A DNA stretch of 64,000 bases from Gammaproteobacteria bacterium (GTDB lineage Bacteria > Pseudomonadota > Gammaproteobacteria > JAADGQ01). The stretch lies in NCBI GenBank assembly GCA_021648145.1, contig JAKITI010000010.1:47456-111455 (forward strand), written 5' to 3'. The notes beneath the pieces are model-generated. The model was not told the origin of the DNA. It worked only from the letters and a program-made list of their open reading frames with translations, and did not search any database. Of the stretch, positions 37,301 through 49,544 are shown one piece after another. Numbering within the stretch: position 1 is the first letter of the stretch; each line of letters opens with the position of its first letter. A program made the position numbers and the translations under genes.

Positions 37301-39595
37301 CTATTTAACATGCCAGTAACGCTGTCCTGATTGACGATAAGTTTCCACGCTATTTTTTAGTTTTCCCGTCCTGAAGGTAACCGCACCATGTGAGGCAGAA
37401 TCAAACATTTGAGCACCTAATATTTGATAACGCCCCACTACAGACTCTTTTGGAAAGCCCCACCGGTTTCTATAACCAACAGGAAAAACAACATATTCAG
37501 GATTAATTACATCAATAAACGACTGAGTTGATGAAGTTTTACTGCCATGATGTGGTGCAACCAATATGTGTGAGGGTAATTCAACCGCATAATACTTGAC
37601 TAAGTAGGCTTCCGCTTTTTTTTCAATATCACCTGTAATCAGAATACGATACCCCCACTTATTTTCAATACGAAGCACACAAGAGCCATTATTGCCTGAA
37701 AATAGTGAATTTTTATCGGGATGAATTATTTGAAAGGAGACATCATCCCATTGCCATCGCTGCCCAGTTCGACAATGCTCTGTGTGATCATATGCGATCT
37801 CTTCTGGTGTGCTCGTTAAAATACGATGGGCTTGAAACTGATCTAATACAGAGTTTAACCCTCCAATATGATCATTATCACCATGGCTCACAATCAAGGT
37901 ATCAATTTTCTCAACGCCCAGATTTTTCATAAAAGGGACAACAACAGCTTTACCCGTATCAAACCGCTGATTAAATCGAGGGCCAAAATCATACACAAGA
38001 GTATGGTTTTTAGTGCGCACAACCGCAGAAAGCCCCTGCCCTACATCAAGCACAGTAAACCATACTTCACCATTTTCAGGCGAAGCGGGCTTAACCAGAA
38101 AAATGGGCATTAACCATATGAGACCCAACCAGCGAGCGGGCGATCCCATAGGAATGAGTAACCATAAAATACCCACAATCCCAAGAAGAATACTCCATAA
38201 AGGAGGTTCATGCTGATTCCAAAGCATTGCATCAATAGAGGCAATATAAGCTAAAAATGGCCAGATCAAAGAGAGGGAAATATCCGCCAATTTAAGTAAT
38301 ACTTCCCCCGCAAAAGGAATCACAGCTACTGTGATGGTTCCTAGCAATGTTAATGGAACCGTGATTCCACTGACCCAGGGTACGGCTACAAAATTAGCTA
38401 AAGGTGAAAGCAGTGCCACCTTCTGGAATAACAGCAATAGCATTGGAGTCAGCCCCACACCCACAACCACATGAATGTAACCCCACTTTTGCCATACTCC
38501 AGGCTTTCCAATACGTCCATTCATAGCAAATAAAATAATGCCGACGGCTCCAAAAGAGAGCCAAAATCCAGCGGATAAAACAGAGTTTGGATCAAATAAT
38601 AGTACGGCTAACAATGATAGTGATAACACCTCACTGGCTGCACGTTGGCGCTGCCAGATGACACACAGCATTACAACAAGAAGCATAATGAAGGCTCGTT
38701 GAGTAGGCACAGAAAATCCTGCAAGTGCTGCGTAACAAAAGGCTCCAATAATAGCCGCAGTGGCCGCAGCTTTGGGAGCAGGAAAGCGCAGAGACAAATA
38801 ACCAAAATTCCCCCACAAATACCTGACAACAAAAAACAGGAGTGCCGATACCATTCCTACATGCAACCCAGATATCGCCATCAAATGATTTGTTCCTGTA
38901 TCTGTGAACACTTGCCATTGTTCCTCTGAGATATGTTGGCGCTCACCAATAGCAAGCGCCATAACAATCCCTCTATACGGGCTATCACTCAGCACAGATA
39001 AAATAGAGTCTGCAAGATAGTAGCGAAATCGCTGCAAAGGGTAATCACTTACCTGGAATGTGATTCGCTGGTTTACAGAGCTCTCTCTGATATAGCCCCT
39101 GGCTCGTATCTCTTTCTGAAATAACCAGCGTTCGTAATCAAAGCCTCCCGGATTCATAAAACCATGCGGTCTTTTCAAACGAACAACAAAGCGCCACTGA
39201 TCTCCTGGTTGAAGCTGTGGTGCGGTGTTGTACCAAGTGAGCAAAATTTTGCCAGACAGTGATTGTGATCGGTTTTGAAACATCAGATCAGTCACATCAA
39301 ACTCAAACTGAGTGCTCCGTTCATGAACCTTTGGCAGTGATGAAATATATCCCTCAACAACAAGATTTTTACCTTCCAGTGACTCATTCAAGTGACTGGA
39401 AAATATCATGGTTGAGTACAATAATGCCCACAAAAAACCACAAAAAAAATATGAAACAACTCTCAAAATCGGTGGTATGATGAATATCACTGGAATGATC
39501 AAAAGCAACAGCCCACACCAAAGACTGTCAGGCAACTGATCAAGCTGCTGTAATAGTAAAATTCCTGATAAAAATGCGATCGTCCCTGAGCGCAT
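37301..39595 (-). CDS. comEC: DNA internalization protein ComEC/Rec2
   Basis: Inner-membrane channel for single-stranded DNA uptake in natural transformation. At 764 residues it has the full layout: N-terminal DUF4131 region (about 1-180), a competence domain of many helices with TGTNHLMAISGLHVGMV, and a C-terminal metallo-beta-lactamase domain with SHGDNDHIGGL and APHHGSKTSS. It stands upstream of exbBD on the same strand. With the pilin genes near 59 kb it suggests capacity for DNA uptake, although the local pilus genes are damaged. Confidence 0.95.
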   Translation of the reverse strand: MRSGTIAFLSGILLLQQLDQLPDSLWCGLLLLIIPVIFIIPPILRVVSYFFCGFLWALLYSTMIFSSHLNESLEGKNLVVEGYISSLPKVHERSTQFEFDVTDLMFQNRSQSLSGKILLTWYNTAPQLQPGDQWRFVVRLKRPHGFMNPGGFDYERWLFQKEIRARGYIRESSVNQRITFQVSDYPLQRFRYYLADSILSVLSDSPYRGIVMALAIGERQHISEEQWQVFTDTGTNHLMAISGLHVGMVSALLFFVVRYLWGNFGYLSLRFPAPKAAATAAIIGAFCYAALAGFSVPTQRAFIMLLVVMLCVIWQRQRAASEVLSLSLLAVLLFDPNSVLSAGFWLSFGAVGIILFAMNGRIGKPGVWQKWGYIHVVVGVGLTPMLLLLFQKVALLSPLANFVAVPWVSGITVPLTLLGTITVAVIPFAGEVLLKLADISLSLIWPFLAYIASIDAMLWNQHEPPLWSILLGIVGILWLLIPMGSPARWLGLIWLMPIFLVKPASPENGEVWFTVLDVGQGLSAVVRTKNHTLVYDFGPRFNQRFDTGKAVVVPFMKNLGVEKIDTLIVSHGDNDHIGGLNSVLDQFQAHRILTSTPEEIAYDHTEHCRTGQRWQWDDVSFQIIHPDKNSLFSGNNGSCVLRIENKWGYRILITGDIEKKAEAYLVKYYAVELPSHILVAPHHGSKTSSTQSFIDVINPEYVVFPVGYRNRWGFPKESVVGRYQILGAQMFDSASHGAVTFRTGKLKNSVETYRQSGQRYWHVK

Positions 39596-39664
39596 ACAAA
39601 CACCTATAATTTTTTGTTATTCTAACGAAATAAATACTATACAGGCTTCTGATATAAAGAGAAT

Positions 39665-40189
39665 ATGCCAAGGAGAATAATTAAAAAGTATATGCCAAAA
39701 CCCAAGGAGGTTCGAAAGCATAGATTTATAAAGCTGTTTGGTTCTCTTTTACATGATGCAAACCTTTGGCATTTAAACCGTCGCTCAGTCTCTGGTGCAT
39801 TTGCCGTGGGCTTATTCTCAGCCTTTATTCCCGTTCCCGTTCAAATGTTATTAGCGGCTGCTATTGCTATCGTTGTCCGTGTTAATTTACCGATTGCGGT
39901 TGGTTTGGTATGGATTACTAATCCAGTCACGATACCTTTTATACTATTCCTAGCCTTTAAAATAGGCATATTGATCACAGGCTCATCTATCACTCCGATA
40001 GAGATAGAATTTACCATTGAAAGTTTTCAAAATGGGCTCGGTAACGTTTGGTTTCCAGTGTTGGTTGGGTGTATTATTTTAGCCATTGTCAGCTCTATAA
40101 TCGGATATCTTTTGATCCACTTGGTATGGCGCATAAAAGTGATACAAGCATGGAATAAACGCCGTACCAAAGGAAAAAAACATCATTAG
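39665..40189 (+). CDS. DUF2062 membrane protein
   Basis: A 174-residue protein of the DUF2062 family. A basic N-terminus is followed by three hydrophobic segments (about residues 45-75, 80-105 and 125-155) and the family motif [18 protein letters not shown]...[16 protein letters not shown]. Function is unknown. It is convergent with glmM and overlaps its stop by four bases. Confidence 0.85.
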   Translation: MPRRIIKKYMPKPKEVRKHRFIKLFGSLLHDANLWHLNRRSVSGAFAVGLFSAFIPVPVQMLLAAAIAIVVRVNLPIAVGLVWITNPVTIPFILFLAFKIGILITGSSITPIEIEFTIESFQNGLGNVWFPVLVGCIILAIVSSIIGYLLIHLVWRIKVIQAWNKRRTKGKKHH

Positions 40190-41538
40190 GACTTTTTTTC
40201 AGCCGCGAGTTTAACTGCATGAGCTAACTTTTCAGCTTGTATACAGACCTTATCATGATCACGTCCTTCCACCATCACTCGAATTAATGGCTCAGTACCT
40301 GATTCACGAAGTAAAATACGCCCAGTATCTGCAAGCTCAGCCTCAGCTATTTTTATAGCATCAGAAACCAATGGGTGTTGGCGAAAGTCAAATTTCTTAT
40401 TGACCCTGACATTAATGAGTTTTTGTGGGTATTTTTTCATACCCGACTTGAGTTCATGAAGTGTTTTTCCTGTTTGCCTGACTTCATTCAAAACCTGCAG
40501 TGCTGCAATAAGCCCATCTCCAGTTGTTGAGCGATTCAGACAAATAATATGACCTGATGATTCGCCTCCTAAAACTCCCCCTTTTTTCTTGAGCATCTCC
40601 ATAACATAACGATCACCTACATTGGCGCGTTCCAATTTTATACCGAGATTGGCAAGTGCATGCTCAAGCCCCAGATTACTCATTAAGGTTCCCACAACAA
40701 CAGAGTTTTTTCCAAGCGAGTCACTCTTCAAAAAAGAGTTTGCAATAATAAAAAGTATTTCATCGCCATCAATGATTTCACCTTTGCCATCGACCATAAT
40801 CAGACGATCACCATCACCGTCCAGAGCAATCCCTAAATCGGCTCGATGTGTTAAAACTGCTTTACTTAACGTATCAGGCTGAGTTGACCCACAATTTTCA
40901 TTGATATTCAAACCATCAGGTTCAACACCAATTGCAATAACTTCTGCACCCAACTCCTCAAAAACAGCAGGAGCCACATGATAAGTCGCGCCATTAGCAC
41001 AATCCAAAACAACTCTTAAACCATGGAGCCCTATTTTTGCCGGAATGGTACTTTTACAAAATTCGATATAACGACCAGCAGAATCTTCGATACGTTCAGC
41101 TTTACCCAGATGTGCTGAATCCACAGTTTTCATGATTTCATCTAATTGAGCTTCAATCTCTAGTTCAGTGCTATCAGGAAGTTTCTTTCCTTCAGCAGAG
41201 AAAAACTTAATACCATTATCAAAATATGGATTATGAGAAGCACTGATTACAATACCTGCTTGTGCACGGAAAGTACGTGTTAAATAGGCAACAGCCGGGG
41301 TAGGCATTGGCCCTAAAAGCAAGATATCGACACCCGCTGCAGACAACCCTGCTTCCAGAGCCGACTCAAACATGTAGCCTGATGTGCGTGTATCTTTTCC
41401 AATAACAACCTTGCTTGACTCACCTTTAGCTAAAACACGCCCTAAAGCCCAGCCAAGTTTTAGCATAAATTCTGCAGTAATGGGCTCTTCCCCTACTTTC
41501 CCACGGATACCATCCGTTCCAAAGTAACGTTTTTTCAT
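40186..41538 (-). CDS. glmM: Phosphoglucosamine mutase
   Basis: Converts glucosamine-6-phosphate to glucosamine-1-phosphate for peptidoglycan and LPS. The phosphoserine is Ser101 in [12 protein letters not shown]. The metal loop DGDGDRL and the sugar-binding GGESSGHI are present. Length 450 is typical. It follows folP after about 80 bases, the classic ftsH-folP-glmM order. Confidence 0.97.
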   Translation of the reverse strand: MKKRYFGTDGIRGKVGEEPITAEFMLKLGWALGRVLAKGESSKVVIGKDTRTSGYMFESALEAGLSAAGVDILLLGPMPTPAVAYLTRTFRAQAGIVISASHNPYFDNGIKFFSAEGKKLPDSTELEIEAQLDEIMKTVDSAHLGKAERIEDSAGRYIEFCKSTIPAKIGLHGLRVVLDCANGATYHVAPAVFEELGAEVIAIGVEPDGLNINENCGSTQPDTLSKAVLTHRADLGIALDGDGDRLIMVDGKGEIIDGDEILFIIANSFLKSDSLGKNSVVVGTLMSNLGLEHALANLGIKLERANVGDRYVMEMLKKKGGVLGGESSGHIICLNRSTTGDGLIAALQVLNEVRQTGKTLHELKSGMKKYPQKLINVRVNKKFDFRQHPLVSDAIKIAEAELADTGRILLRESGTEPLIRVMVEGRDHDKVCIQAEKLAHAVKLAAEKKS

Positions 41539-41620
41539 TATTTTCCCCTACGCGTAAACGGTACGATTAATTGTAATAACTTTTTGTAATTATTTTGCTT
41601 GGAAACGAGCACGAAAATTG

Positions 41621-42472
41621 TTAATTAACCTCTTTAACAGCACTGCATACATGAACAGCATCAACAGTCTCTTTTACATCATGAGTTCTTATTATTGACG
41701 CACCTTGCCAGACAGCAAGCACAGCTAACGCAATACTGCCATGAAGCCTTTTTTCTACAGGGACATCAAGCAGCGTACCCAACATTGATTTACGAGACAC
41801 ACCGACAAGTATTGGAGCATCAAGATTTGAAAAGCTGGGCAAGTTCTTTAGTAATTTCAGATTATGTTCCAGTGTTTTTCCAAAACCAAAACCTGGGTCA
41901 ATAATTATATTTTCACGTAAAATACCGGCATTAATACAAACCGCTAAACGTTGTTGAAAAAAATTTTTAATGTCGTCGACAACACTATGATATACTGGCT
42001 GTTTCTGCATCGTACCAGGCATACCTTGCATATGCATTAAACAGACAGGAACTTGCAATTGTGCTGCGACCTTTAAAGCCCCGGTAGCCTGTAGAGCTCG
42101 AACATCATTAATAATATCAGCACCAGCACTCACTGCCGCCTTCATCACTTCAGGCTTACTTGTATCAATAGAAACAGGAACCAGAGATTCTTTACGGATA
42201 GCTTCAATCACAGGAATGACCCGCTCAAGCTCTTCGTCAACAGAAACAGAGTTTGCATCAGGTCGAGTAGACTCTCCACCCACATCAATTATTGCCGCTC
42301 CATCGGCCTCCATAGATAAAGCATGCTCCAATTCTTGATCTAGCGAATTAAACTGACCACCGTCAGAAAATGAATCGGGGGTAACATTAAGAACCCCCAT
42401 AACTTGGGGTAAATTCAGATCAAGCTGACGGCTTGTACGGGAAAAATTAAATACATGCCCTGCGTTAAACAT
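41621..42472 (-). CDS. folP: Dihydropteroate synthase
   Basis: Joins p-aminobenzoate to dihydropterin pyrophosphate in folate synthesis; target of sulfonamides. The motifs MGVLNVTPDSFSDGG, GAAIIDVGGESTRP and IIDPGFGFGK are present. Length 283 is typical. It follows ftsH on the same strand. Confidence 0.97.
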   Translation of the reverse strand: MFNAGHVFNFSRTSRQLDLNLPQVMGVLNVTPDSFSDGGQFNSLDQELEHALSMEADGAAIIDVGGESTRPDANSVSVDEELERVIPVIEAIRKESLVPVSIDTSKPEVMKAAVSAGADIINDVRALQATGALKVAAQLQVPVCLMHMQGMPGTMQKQPVYHSVVDDIKNFFQQRLAVCINAGILRENIIIDPGFGFGKTLEHNLKLLKNLPSFSNLDAPILVGVSRKSMLGTLLDVPVEKRLHGSIALAVLAVWQGASIIRTHDVKETVDAVHVCSAVKEVN

Positions 42473-42539
42473 TGCTTTTTCTTTTGATTTTTCAGGCTAC
42501 TTCTGTTTGAAATAGCCCTTTAAATTATTGATAAAAAGA

Positions 42540-44480
42540 TTAATGCTGCTCGGCAGGGCCACCAATATTTCCATCAGCAGGTTTATGCTTTGAATCATTC
42601 ACTTCGCTAATCGTTTTTCCATCACCACTATCACTATTATTTGAAGAGTCGTCAGAGCTGTCCCAGTCCTTAGGAGGTGTTGGATTTTTTCCTTCCATAA
42701 TTTCATCAATTTGACTGCTATCAATTGTTTCATATTTTAATAGACTTTCAGCCATTAAATGAAGCTTTTGAATATTATTTTTCAGGAGTTTTTCAGATCG
42801 TTCATAGTTTTCATCAGCAATACGTCGAACTTCCTGATCAATAATTATCGCTGTTTCATCAGAGACTGTTTTATGCTGGCTAACAGAACGTCCAAGAAAA
42901 ATCTCCTCTTCCTCTTCGCCATAAGTTAACGGCCCTAATTTATCAGACAGCCCCCATTGAGTCACCATACGGCGTGCAATATCAGTCGCTCGCTGAATAT
43001 CATTGCTGGCTCCAGTTGTAACAAAGTCTTCGCCAAAAATTAATTCCTCTGCAATACGCCCGCCAAACATAGTCGATATTTGGCTTTCCAGACGTTGCTT
43101 GCTCATACTATGTCGATCTTCTGTCGGCAAAAACATGGTGACACCAAGCGCTCGGCCACGAGGAATAATCGTCACTTTATGAACTGGATCATGAGAAGGA
43201 ACCAACCGACCTACGATAGCATGCCCTGCTTCATGATAAGCGGTTAACTTTTTCTCTTCATCGCTCATCACCAATGAGCGACGTTCAGCACCCATCATGA
43301 TTTTATCTTTTGCTTTCTCAAACGCATTCATATTCACTGTGCGCTCACCTTCTCGTGCCGCAAACAGAGCCGCTTCATTAACTAAGTTGGCAAGATCTGC
43401 ACCAGAAAATCCAGGAGTACCTCGCGCCAAAATGCTGGGTTTTACATCATCATCAATTGGTGTTTTTCGCATATGAACTGTCAAGATTTTTTCACGACCA
43501 CGTACATCAGGCAACGGCACAACAACTTGACGGTCAAAACGACCTGGACGTAACAATGCAGGATCTAAAACATCAGGTCTGTTTGTTGCTGCAATGACAA
43601 TGACACCTTCATTACCTTCAAAACCATCCATCTCGACAAGCAATTGATTGAGTGTCTGTTCACGTTCATCATGCCCACCGCCTAAACCCGCACCACGATG
43701 GCGACCAACGGCATCAATCTCATCAATAAAAATAATGCATGGAGCATGTTTTTTCGCTTGTTCAAACATATCACGAACACGAGCAGCACCCACACCCACA
43801 AACATCTCAACAAAGTCAGAACCTGAAATAGTAAAAAAAGGAACTTTTGCTTCACCAGCAATGGCTCTGGCAAGTAACGTTTTACCTGTTCCTGGCGAGC
43901 CAACCATCAAAACACCTTGAGGAATTTTCCCCCCTAACTTTTGAAACTTTCCAGGGTCACGTAAAAATTCAACAAGCTCACTCACCTCATCTTTGGCTTC
44001 GTCAATGCCGGCAACATCCTGAAATGTTACTTTGACCTGATCTTCGCTTAACATACGTGCTTTACTGCGACCAAAAGACATCGCACCGCCACGGCCACCC
44101 CCTTGCATTTGGCGCATGAAAAATATCCATACACCGATCAACAACAACATTGGGAACCATGAGATAAAGATCTGCATCAACATGCTTTGGTTTTCTGCGG
44201 CTTGAGCTTTAATCTCAACCCCACCTTTAAGCAAATCACCGACCAAACCAGGGTCACCAGGGCTGTACGTCACAAACCGTTCACCTGTTTGAGTCAAGCC
44301 ACTAATTTTACGGCCTTCAATCAAAACCTGAGCCACTTCCCCACGTTCAACACTATGGATGAATTGTGAATAAGGCATAGACTGTGTACTTTCCTGAGGT
44401 GGGCTAAAACTATTAAAAACCGCCATCAAAACAACAGCAATAACAACCCATAAAATTAAATTTTTTACCATTTCATTCAC
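42540..44480 (-). CDS. ftsH: ATP-dependent zinc metalloprotease FtsH
   Basis: Membrane-bound AAA+ protease that controls LpxC, heat-shock sigma factor and membrane protein quality. Two N-terminal helices flank a periplasmic domain. Walker A GSPGTGKT, Walker [12 protein letters not shown], the second region of homology and the zinc motif HEAGH follow. Length 646 is typical. The start is probably GTG at 44480 ([11 protein letters not shown]), in line with related proteins; an ATG three codons later is possible. Confidence 0.97.
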   Translation of the reverse strand: MNEMVKNLILWVVIAVVLMAVFNSFSPPQESTQSMPYSQFIHSVERGEVAQVLIEGRKISGLTQTGERFVTYSPGDPGLVGDLLKGGVEIKAQAAENQSMLMQIFISWFPMLLLIGVWIFFMRQMQGGGRGGAMSFGRSKARMLSEDQVKVTFQDVAGIDEAKDEVSELVEFLRDPGKFQKLGGKIPQGVLMVGSPGTGKTLLARAIAGEAKVPFFTISGSDFVEMFVGVGAARVRDMFEQAKKHAPCIIFIDEIDAVGRHRGAGLGGGHDEREQTLNQLLVEMDGFEGNEGVIVIAATNRPDVLDPALLRPGRFDRQVVVPLPDVRGREKILTVHMRKTPIDDDVKPSILARGTPGFSGADLANLVNEAALFAAREGERTVNMNAFEKAKDKIMMGAERRSLVMSDEEKKLTAYHEAGHAIVGRLVPSHDPVHKVTIIPRGRALGVTMFLPTEDRHSMSKQRLESQISTMFGGRIAEELIFGEDFVTTGASNDIQRATDIARRMVTQWGLSDKLGPLTYGEEEEEIFLGRSVSQHKTVSDETAIIIDQEVRRIADENYERSEKLLKNNIQKLHLMAESLLKYETIDSSQIDEIMEGKNPTPPKDWDSSDDSSNNSDSGDGKTISEVNDSKHKPADGNIGGPAEQH

Positions 44481-44563
44481 AATGCGCGCTCCACATCACT
44501 TAAATATTTTGACAACATAATATAGTATTGTGCCCGTTTTAGTCGACTTATTCACTCAGAAAA

Positions 44564-45184
44564 TTACAGTTTGTAGTTCTTTGCCAAAAGATAGACCTCT
44601 CTCGAACGTGGCCTAGAAGATTTTGGCTTTCGAATCACAACTTTTTTAAATTTTATTCTTAAATTCTGCAATAACTCATCAAAACCGCTCCCTTGAAATA
44701 CTTTGATCAGTAAATGGCCATTTTTAAAAGGAATATGATTTAAAAAATCGACCACCAGCTCTGATAAATGCATCGCACGCGGTTGATCAATCGCAGCAAC
44801 CCCAGTTATATTGGGGGACATATCAGAAATAACAAGCCCAACTTGCGTATCACTCACGCATTTTAATAATTGATCCAGCGTCTCCTGCTCTCGAAAATCA
44901 CCTTGAACGATATCAACATCAGGCAAATAATCCATAGGCAATATATCTGTCGCTATAATTCGACCCTGACCACTCAAGACATTAGAGACAACTTGTGTCC
45001 ACCCACCCGGTGCCGCACCTAAATCAACGACCGTGATACCCGATTTCAATATAGAGTCTCGCTCATTAATTTCCAGCAATTTATAAGCTGCTCGAGACCG
45101 AAAACCATCTTTTTGCGCTTGCTTCACATAAGTGTCAGAAAAGTGTTCTTTTAGCCATTGCCCACTACTTTTACTACGTGCCAT
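44564..45184 (-). CDS. rlmE: 23S rRNA 2'-O-methyltransferase RlmE (FtsJ)
   Basis: Methylates U2552 of 23S rRNA late in 50S assembly. The FtsJ fold is clear: [14 protein letters not shown], the SAM-binding [15 protein letters not shown], and [11 protein letters not shown]. Length 206 is close to E. coli (209). It is in the standard position between yhbY and ftsH. Confidence 0.97.
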   Translation of the reverse strand: MARSKSSGQWLKEHFSDTYVKQAQKDGFRSRAAYKLLEINERDSILKSGITVVDLGAAPGGWTQVVSNVLSGQGRIIATDILPMDYLPDVDIVQGDFREQETLDQLLKCVSDTQVGLVISDMSPNITGVAAIDQPRAMHLSELVVDFLNHIPFKNGHLLIKVFQGSGFDELLQNLRIKFKKVVIRKPKSSRPRSREVYLLAKNYKL

Positions 45185-45186
45185 AA

Positions 45187-45465
45187 CTAATCGTTATTCC
45201 CACTCTCTTGTACTTCTGAAATTTTTCTCAGAATTTTTTTTGTTCTAAAGATAACCCATAACATGGCACTCATGCTATAAATTCCGAGTAAAATAACCTG
45301 TAACACTCCGTCAAGGTTCAGGCCATCAAGTAATAACCAAAACAGTCCTGCAATAATAAATATAACAATAAGTTCCAACTTAACAGCATTTAAGGGACTT
45401 GCAGCAACACTGAAGCCTTTAGTTTTGCATGCTATACTTTCAGAACTTATTTTTTGAGGCAACAT
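45187..45465 (-). CDS. Small membrane protein, 92 residues
   Basis: Two predicted helices (about residues 30-48 and 53-72) with a short basic C-terminal tail. It lies two bases before rlmE, so it is probably co-transcribed with it, and is divergent from yhbY. I do not recognise a family. Confidence 0.55.
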   Translation of the reverse strand: MLPQKISSESIACKTKGFSVAASPLNAVKLELIVIFIIAGLFWLLLDGLNLDGVLQVILLGIYSMSAMLWVIFRTKKILRKISEVQESGNND

Positions 45466-45481
45466 AAAGTAATTTAAATTA

Positions 45482-45778
45482 ATGAAACAAATTAAAGAAC
45501 AGCAAAAGCGCTATTTACGTGGCTTAGGCCATAAAATGAAACCCGTTGTTTTGCTTGGAAAATCAGGGTTCAATGATCAAGTTTTTGAAGAAATCACGTC
45601 TTCCTTGTCTCATCATGAACTTATAAAAGTTAAAATCAACGCTGAAGATCGTAATGAACGAAAAAAAATTACAAGTGAAATAATCAACCGTTCACAAGCA
45701 CTACTCATTCAATCAGTCGGCAATGTTATTTTGATGTATAAAAGTAACCCCGATAACCCTCGTATTACTTTTCCATAA
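45482..45778 (+). CDS. yhbY: CRM-domain RNA-binding protein YhbY
   Basis: A 98-residue ribosome-assembly protein that binds pre-50S particles. The CRM domain motif KMKPVVLLGKSGFNDQVFEEI (split across GxxG) and the LIKVKINAEDRNERKK stretch are diagnostic. It is divergent from the rlmE operon, as in many gammaproteobacteria. Confidence 0.94.
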   Translation: MKQIKEQQKRYLRGLGHKMKPVVLLGKSGFNDQVFEEITSSLSHHELIKVKINAEDRNERKKITSEIINRSQALLIQSVGNVILMYKSNPDNPRITFP

Positions 45779-45786
45779 AATTTAAA

Positions 45787-45820
45787 CACCGTATGAATTT
45801 CAAATCATACGGTGCTTTTT
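45787..45820. terminator. Bidirectional terminator between yhbY and greA
   Basis: A ten-pair perfect stem (CACCGTATGA and TCATACGGTG) around an eight-base loop. A C-T tract follows on the plus strand and a T-rich run on the minus strand. It can end both yhbY and greA, which are convergent. Confidence 0.85.
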
Positions 45821-45821
45821 A

Positions 45822-46298
45822 TCAAACATATTTAACCACTAAAATTTCATAAAAAACGGCACCACCAGGCGTGTTAACTTCAACTTCATCGCCCTCTTCT
45901 TTGCCAATTAGTGCACGGGCAATCGGCGAGCTTACAGAAACCTTATGTTCTTTGATATCAGCCTCATCCACGCCGACAATCTGGTATGTAATTTTTTCTT
46001 CTGTTTCATCATTAAGCAGCTCAACAGTTGTGCCAAACACAATTTTTCCTGCTGCATTCAGCGTCGTTACATCAATAATCTGAGCATTAGATAATTTACC
46101 TTCAATATCGGCAAGACGCCCTTCAATAAAGGATTGCTGTTCTTTTGCAGCGTGGTACTCTGCATTTTCTTTCAAGTCACCATGGGCGCGTGCTTCAGAG
46201 ATCGCATTGATTACTTTAGGGCGCGCAGTATGTTTTAACTCATTGAGTTCTTCACGCAATTTTTCTGCGCCCTGAATGGTCATTGGCTCTTTATTCAT
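45822..46298 (-). CDS. greA: Transcription elongation factor GreA
   Basis: Rescues backtracked RNA polymerase by stimulating transcript cleavage. The N-terminal coiled-coil ([19 protein letters not shown]...[16 protein letters not shown]) holds the acidic tip, and an FKBP-like domain follows. Length 158 is exact for the family. Its ATG overlaps the carB stop. Confidence 0.97.
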   Translation of the reverse strand: MNKEPMTIQGAEKLREELNELKHTARPKVINAISEARAHGDLKENAEYHAAKEQQSFIEGRLADIEGKLSNAQIIDVTTLNAAGKIVFGTTVELLNDETEEKITYQIVGVDEADIKEHKVSVSSPIARALIGKEEGDEVEVNTPGGAVFYEILVVKYV

Positions 46299-49200
46299 GC
46301 CATGTCCTCTTTAAATTTAAGTTGTTCATGCAGATCTTGCAGACAGTTAACCTCATCAAGGTCACTGCTTTCAAGCGCTAAACAAGTCGCTTCTGCACAT
46401 GAAATAGTTGTCATGTAATTAACCTTATGCTGGAGGGCTGCTCGTCTTATTTCAAAAGAGTCAGAAGCAGCTTGCTTTCCTTCTGTTGTGTTAATTACAA
46501 GCGAAATTTCTCCATTATTAATCATATCAACGATATGAGGCCGACCTTCACCTACTTTATGAACTTGTTCACAAACAATACCTTCAGCATTAATGACACG
46601 AACTGTACCACGCGTACCATAAAGTTTAAAACCTAGTTTTTCGAGATTACGAGCCACTTCAACAGCTTGAGTTTTATCAGCATCACGCACACTGATAAAA
46701 GCAGAACCCCCTTGAGGCAGGTCAACACTCGCGCCCAACTGTGATTTAGCAAACGCCTCGGCAAAAGTTTTACCGATTCCCATGACTTCGCCTGTCGATT
46801 TCATTTCAGGCCCTAAAGTTGGGTCAACATTTTGAAATTTGGCAAATGGAAAGACAGCCTCTTTAACGCAATAGTAGTCAGGAATTATTTCGTTATGAAT
46901 ATTTTGTTCAACTAAACTGGTGCCTGCCATGCAACGTGCCGCCACTTTAGCTAACGGCACACCCGTTGCTTTAGATACAAACGGCACAGTTCTTGACGCA
47001 CGAGGGTTTACCTCCAGCACATAAACATCATCACCTTTCACAGCAAACTGTACATTCATCAAACCACGAACACCTAATGCAAACGCCATCTCTTTTGTTT
47101 GTTGACGAATTTGATCCTGAATTTTTTTACTCAAACTAAATGGTGGCAGTGAACAAGCAGAGTCACCCGAATGAACCCCAGCTTGCTCAATATGCTCAAG
47201 CACCCCACCAATAACTACATTTTCACCATCACAAATAGCATCAACATCAACTTCTTTTGCATCATTCAGAAAACGATCCAACAAAACAGGAGATTCATTA
47301 GATACGCGAACTGCTTCTGTCATATAGCGCCGCAAATCACTTTCGTTATAAACGATCTCCATGGCACGCCCTCCTAAAACATAGGATGGACGAACAACAA
47401 GTGGATAGCCAATTTCTTCAGCAAGAGAAACCGCCTCGTCTTCTGCACGCGCAGTTCGATTAGGAGGTTGCAATAACCCAAGCTTACTTATTAGCTGCTG
47501 AAAGCGTTCACGATCTTCCGCAAGATCAATCGCATCAGGAGTTGTGCCAATGATAGGGACACCTGCTGCCTGCAAATCCTCTGCAAGCTTCAATGGTGTT
47601 TGACCACCATATTGAACAATCACTCCTTTTGGTTTCTCAATTGCAACAATTTCGAGCACATCCTCCAAGGTCAGTGGCTCAAAATAGAGGCGATCCGATG
47701 TATCATAATCTGTGGAAACGGTCTCGGGATTACAATTCACCATAATCGTTTCATAACCATCTTCGCGCATTGCCAGTGCTGCATGCACACAACAATAGTC
47801 GAATTCAATACCTTGACCAATACGATTAGGGCCTCCGCCCAGCACCATGATTTTATCTCGCTGGCTTGGCTCTGCCTCACACTCCTCTTCATAGGTCGAA
47901 TACATGTAGGCTGTATTGGTCGACATTTCAGCAGCGCACGTATCAACGCGCTTATAAACAGGTCTAACATTGTGTGAATGGCGTATTTTGCGAAACTCTT
48001 TTTCACCAATATCCAATAACGATGCGAGTCGACTATCAGCAAATCCTTTGCGCTTAAGCGCATAAATACGCTGCTTATTAAGTCCATCAATCCCGCCGCG
48101 CCGAACATCGTCCTCAGTTTTAACCAAGTCTTCGATTTGAGCTAAAAACCAAGGGTCAATACGAGACAGTTCATGCACACGCTCCAATGATGAACCCGCA
48201 CGAAATGCATCAGCGACGTACCATAAGCGGTGTGCACCTGGCATGCTTAATTCAAAGCGAAATTTACTTTTAGCTTCTGTATCACGATCGGTTAATTTTT
48301 CGTTTAAACCATCCAGTCCGACTTCTAGTCCACGAATTGCTTTTTGCAGTGATTCCTGAAATGTTCTTCCCATCGCCATCACTTCACCCACAGACTTCAT
48401 CTGAGTTGTTAAGCGTGGTTCAGCATCGGGAAATTTATCAAAATTGAAGCGAGGGATTTTGGTGACAACATAGTCGATAGATGGCTCAAAAGAAGCGGGT
48501 GTCGCGCCCCCAGTAATCTCATTTTTCAGCTCATCCAATGTATAACCCACAGCCAGTTTGGCGGCTACTTTTGCAATTGGAAATCCCGTTGCCTTAGAAG
48601 CTAGTGCAGAAGAGCGGGAAACACGAGGGTTCATTTCAATAATGATCACCTCGCCATTTTCTGGATTAATTGCAAACTGTACGTTAGAGCCGCCCGTATC
48701 AACACCAATTTTTCTTAATACCGCGAGCGATGCATCACGCAGGCGCTGATACTCTTTATCAGTTAATGTTTGTGCAGGTGCTACGGTAATAGAGTCGCCG
48801 GTATGCACCCCCATGGGGTCAAAATTTTCAATAGAGCAGATAATGATGCAATTATCTTTACAGTCACGCACCACCTCCATTTCAAACTCTTTCCAGCCCA
48901 ATACAGAAACTTCAATAAGGAGTTTGTTGGTCGGAGAAAGATCCAGCCCGCGCTCACAAATCTCATCAAACTCACTGCGATTGTAAGCAACTCCACCACC
49001 GCTTCCACCCATCGTAAAAGAGGGACGAATAATTGCTGGAAAACCCACTTCTTCTAAAACTTTATGCGCCTCTTCCATAGAGTGTGCCACACCCGATTTT
49101 GGTGTATTCAGGCCGATCTGTTTCATCGCTTTACGAAAGCGATCACGATCCTCCGCCATATCAATGGCATCACTGCTGGCACCAATCATCTCTACGCTAT

Positions 49201-49531
49201 ATTTTGCAAGCACACCTTCACGAGCAAGATCCAAAGCACAGTTCAATGCGGTTTGACCACCCATTGTTGGCAACAGTGCATCAGGGCGCTCTTTAGCGAT
49301 GATTTTTTCGACCGTCTGCCAGCGCACTGGTTCGATATAGGTCGCATCTGCCATTTCAGGGTCAGTCATAATCGTTGCGGGATTGGAATTCACCAGGATG
49401 ACCCGATAGCCTTCTTCCTTCAATGCTTTACAAGCTTGAGCACCCGAATAATCAAATTCACACGCCTGACCAATCACAATCGGACCAGCGCCAATAATTA
49501 AAATACTTTTTATATCGGTACGTTTAGGCAT
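46295..49531 (-). CDS. carB: Carbamoyl-phosphate synthase large subunit
   Basis: Makes carbamoyl phosphate for arginine and pyrimidines. The two homologous ATP-grasp halves are visible, each with its carbamate/carboxyphosphate-type core, such as [14 protein letters not shown] and [13 protein letters not shown]. The C-terminal allosteric domain (MGS-like fold) ends the 1,078 residues. It is downstream of carA and overlaps greA by four bases. Confidence 0.98.
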   Translation of the reverse strand: MPKRTDIKSILIIGAGPIVIGQACEFDYSGAQACKALKEEGYRVILVNSNPATIMTDPEMADATYIEPVRWQTVEKIIAKERPDALLPTMGGQTALNCALDLAREGVLAKYSVEMIGASSDAIDMAEDRDRFRKAMKQIGLNTPKSGVAHSMEEAHKVLEEVGFPAIIRPSFTMGGSGGGVAYNRSEFDEICERGLDLSPTNKLLIEVSVLGWKEFEMEVVRDCKDNCIIICSIENFDPMGVHTGDSITVAPAQTLTDKEYQRLRDASLAVLRKIGVDTGGSNVQFAINPENGEVIIIEMNPRVSRSSALASKATGFPIAKVAAKLAVGYTLDELKNEITGGATPASFEPSIDYVVTKIPRFNFDKFPDAEPRLTTQMKSVGEVMAMGRTFQESLQKAIRGLEVGLDGLNEKLTDRDTEAKSKFRFELSMPGAHRLWYVADAFRAGSSLERVHELSRIDPWFLAQIEDLVKTEDDVRRGGIDGLNKQRIYALKRKGFADSRLASLLDIGEKEFRKIRHSHNVRPVYKRVDTCAAEMSTNTAYMYSTYEEECEAEPSQRDKIMVLGGGPNRIGQGIEFDYCCVHAALAMREDGYETIMVNCNPETVSTDYDTSDRLYFEPLTLEDVLEIVAIEKPKGVIVQYGGQTPLKLAEDLQAAGVPIIGTTPDAIDLAEDRERFQQLISKLGLLQPPNRTARAEDEAVSLAEEIGYPLVVRPSYVLGGRAMEIVYNESDLRRYMTEAVRVSNESPVLLDRFLNDAKEVDVDAICDGENVVIGGVLEHIEQAGVHSGDSACSLPPFSLSKKIQDQIRQQTKEMAFALGVRGLMNVQFAVKGDDVYVLEVNPRASRTVPFVSKATGVPLAKVAARCMAGTSLVEQNIHNEIIPDYYCVKEAVFPFAKFQNVDPTLGPEMKSTGEVMGIGKTFAEAFAKSQLGASVDLPQGGSAFISVRDADKTQAVEVARNLEKLGFKLYGTRGTVRVINAEGIVCEQVHKVGEGRPHIVDMINNGEISLVINTTEGKQAASDSFEIRRAALQHKVNYMTTISCAEATCLALESSDLDEVNCLQDLHEQLKFKEDMA

Positions 49532-49544
49532 ATACAGACTCGAA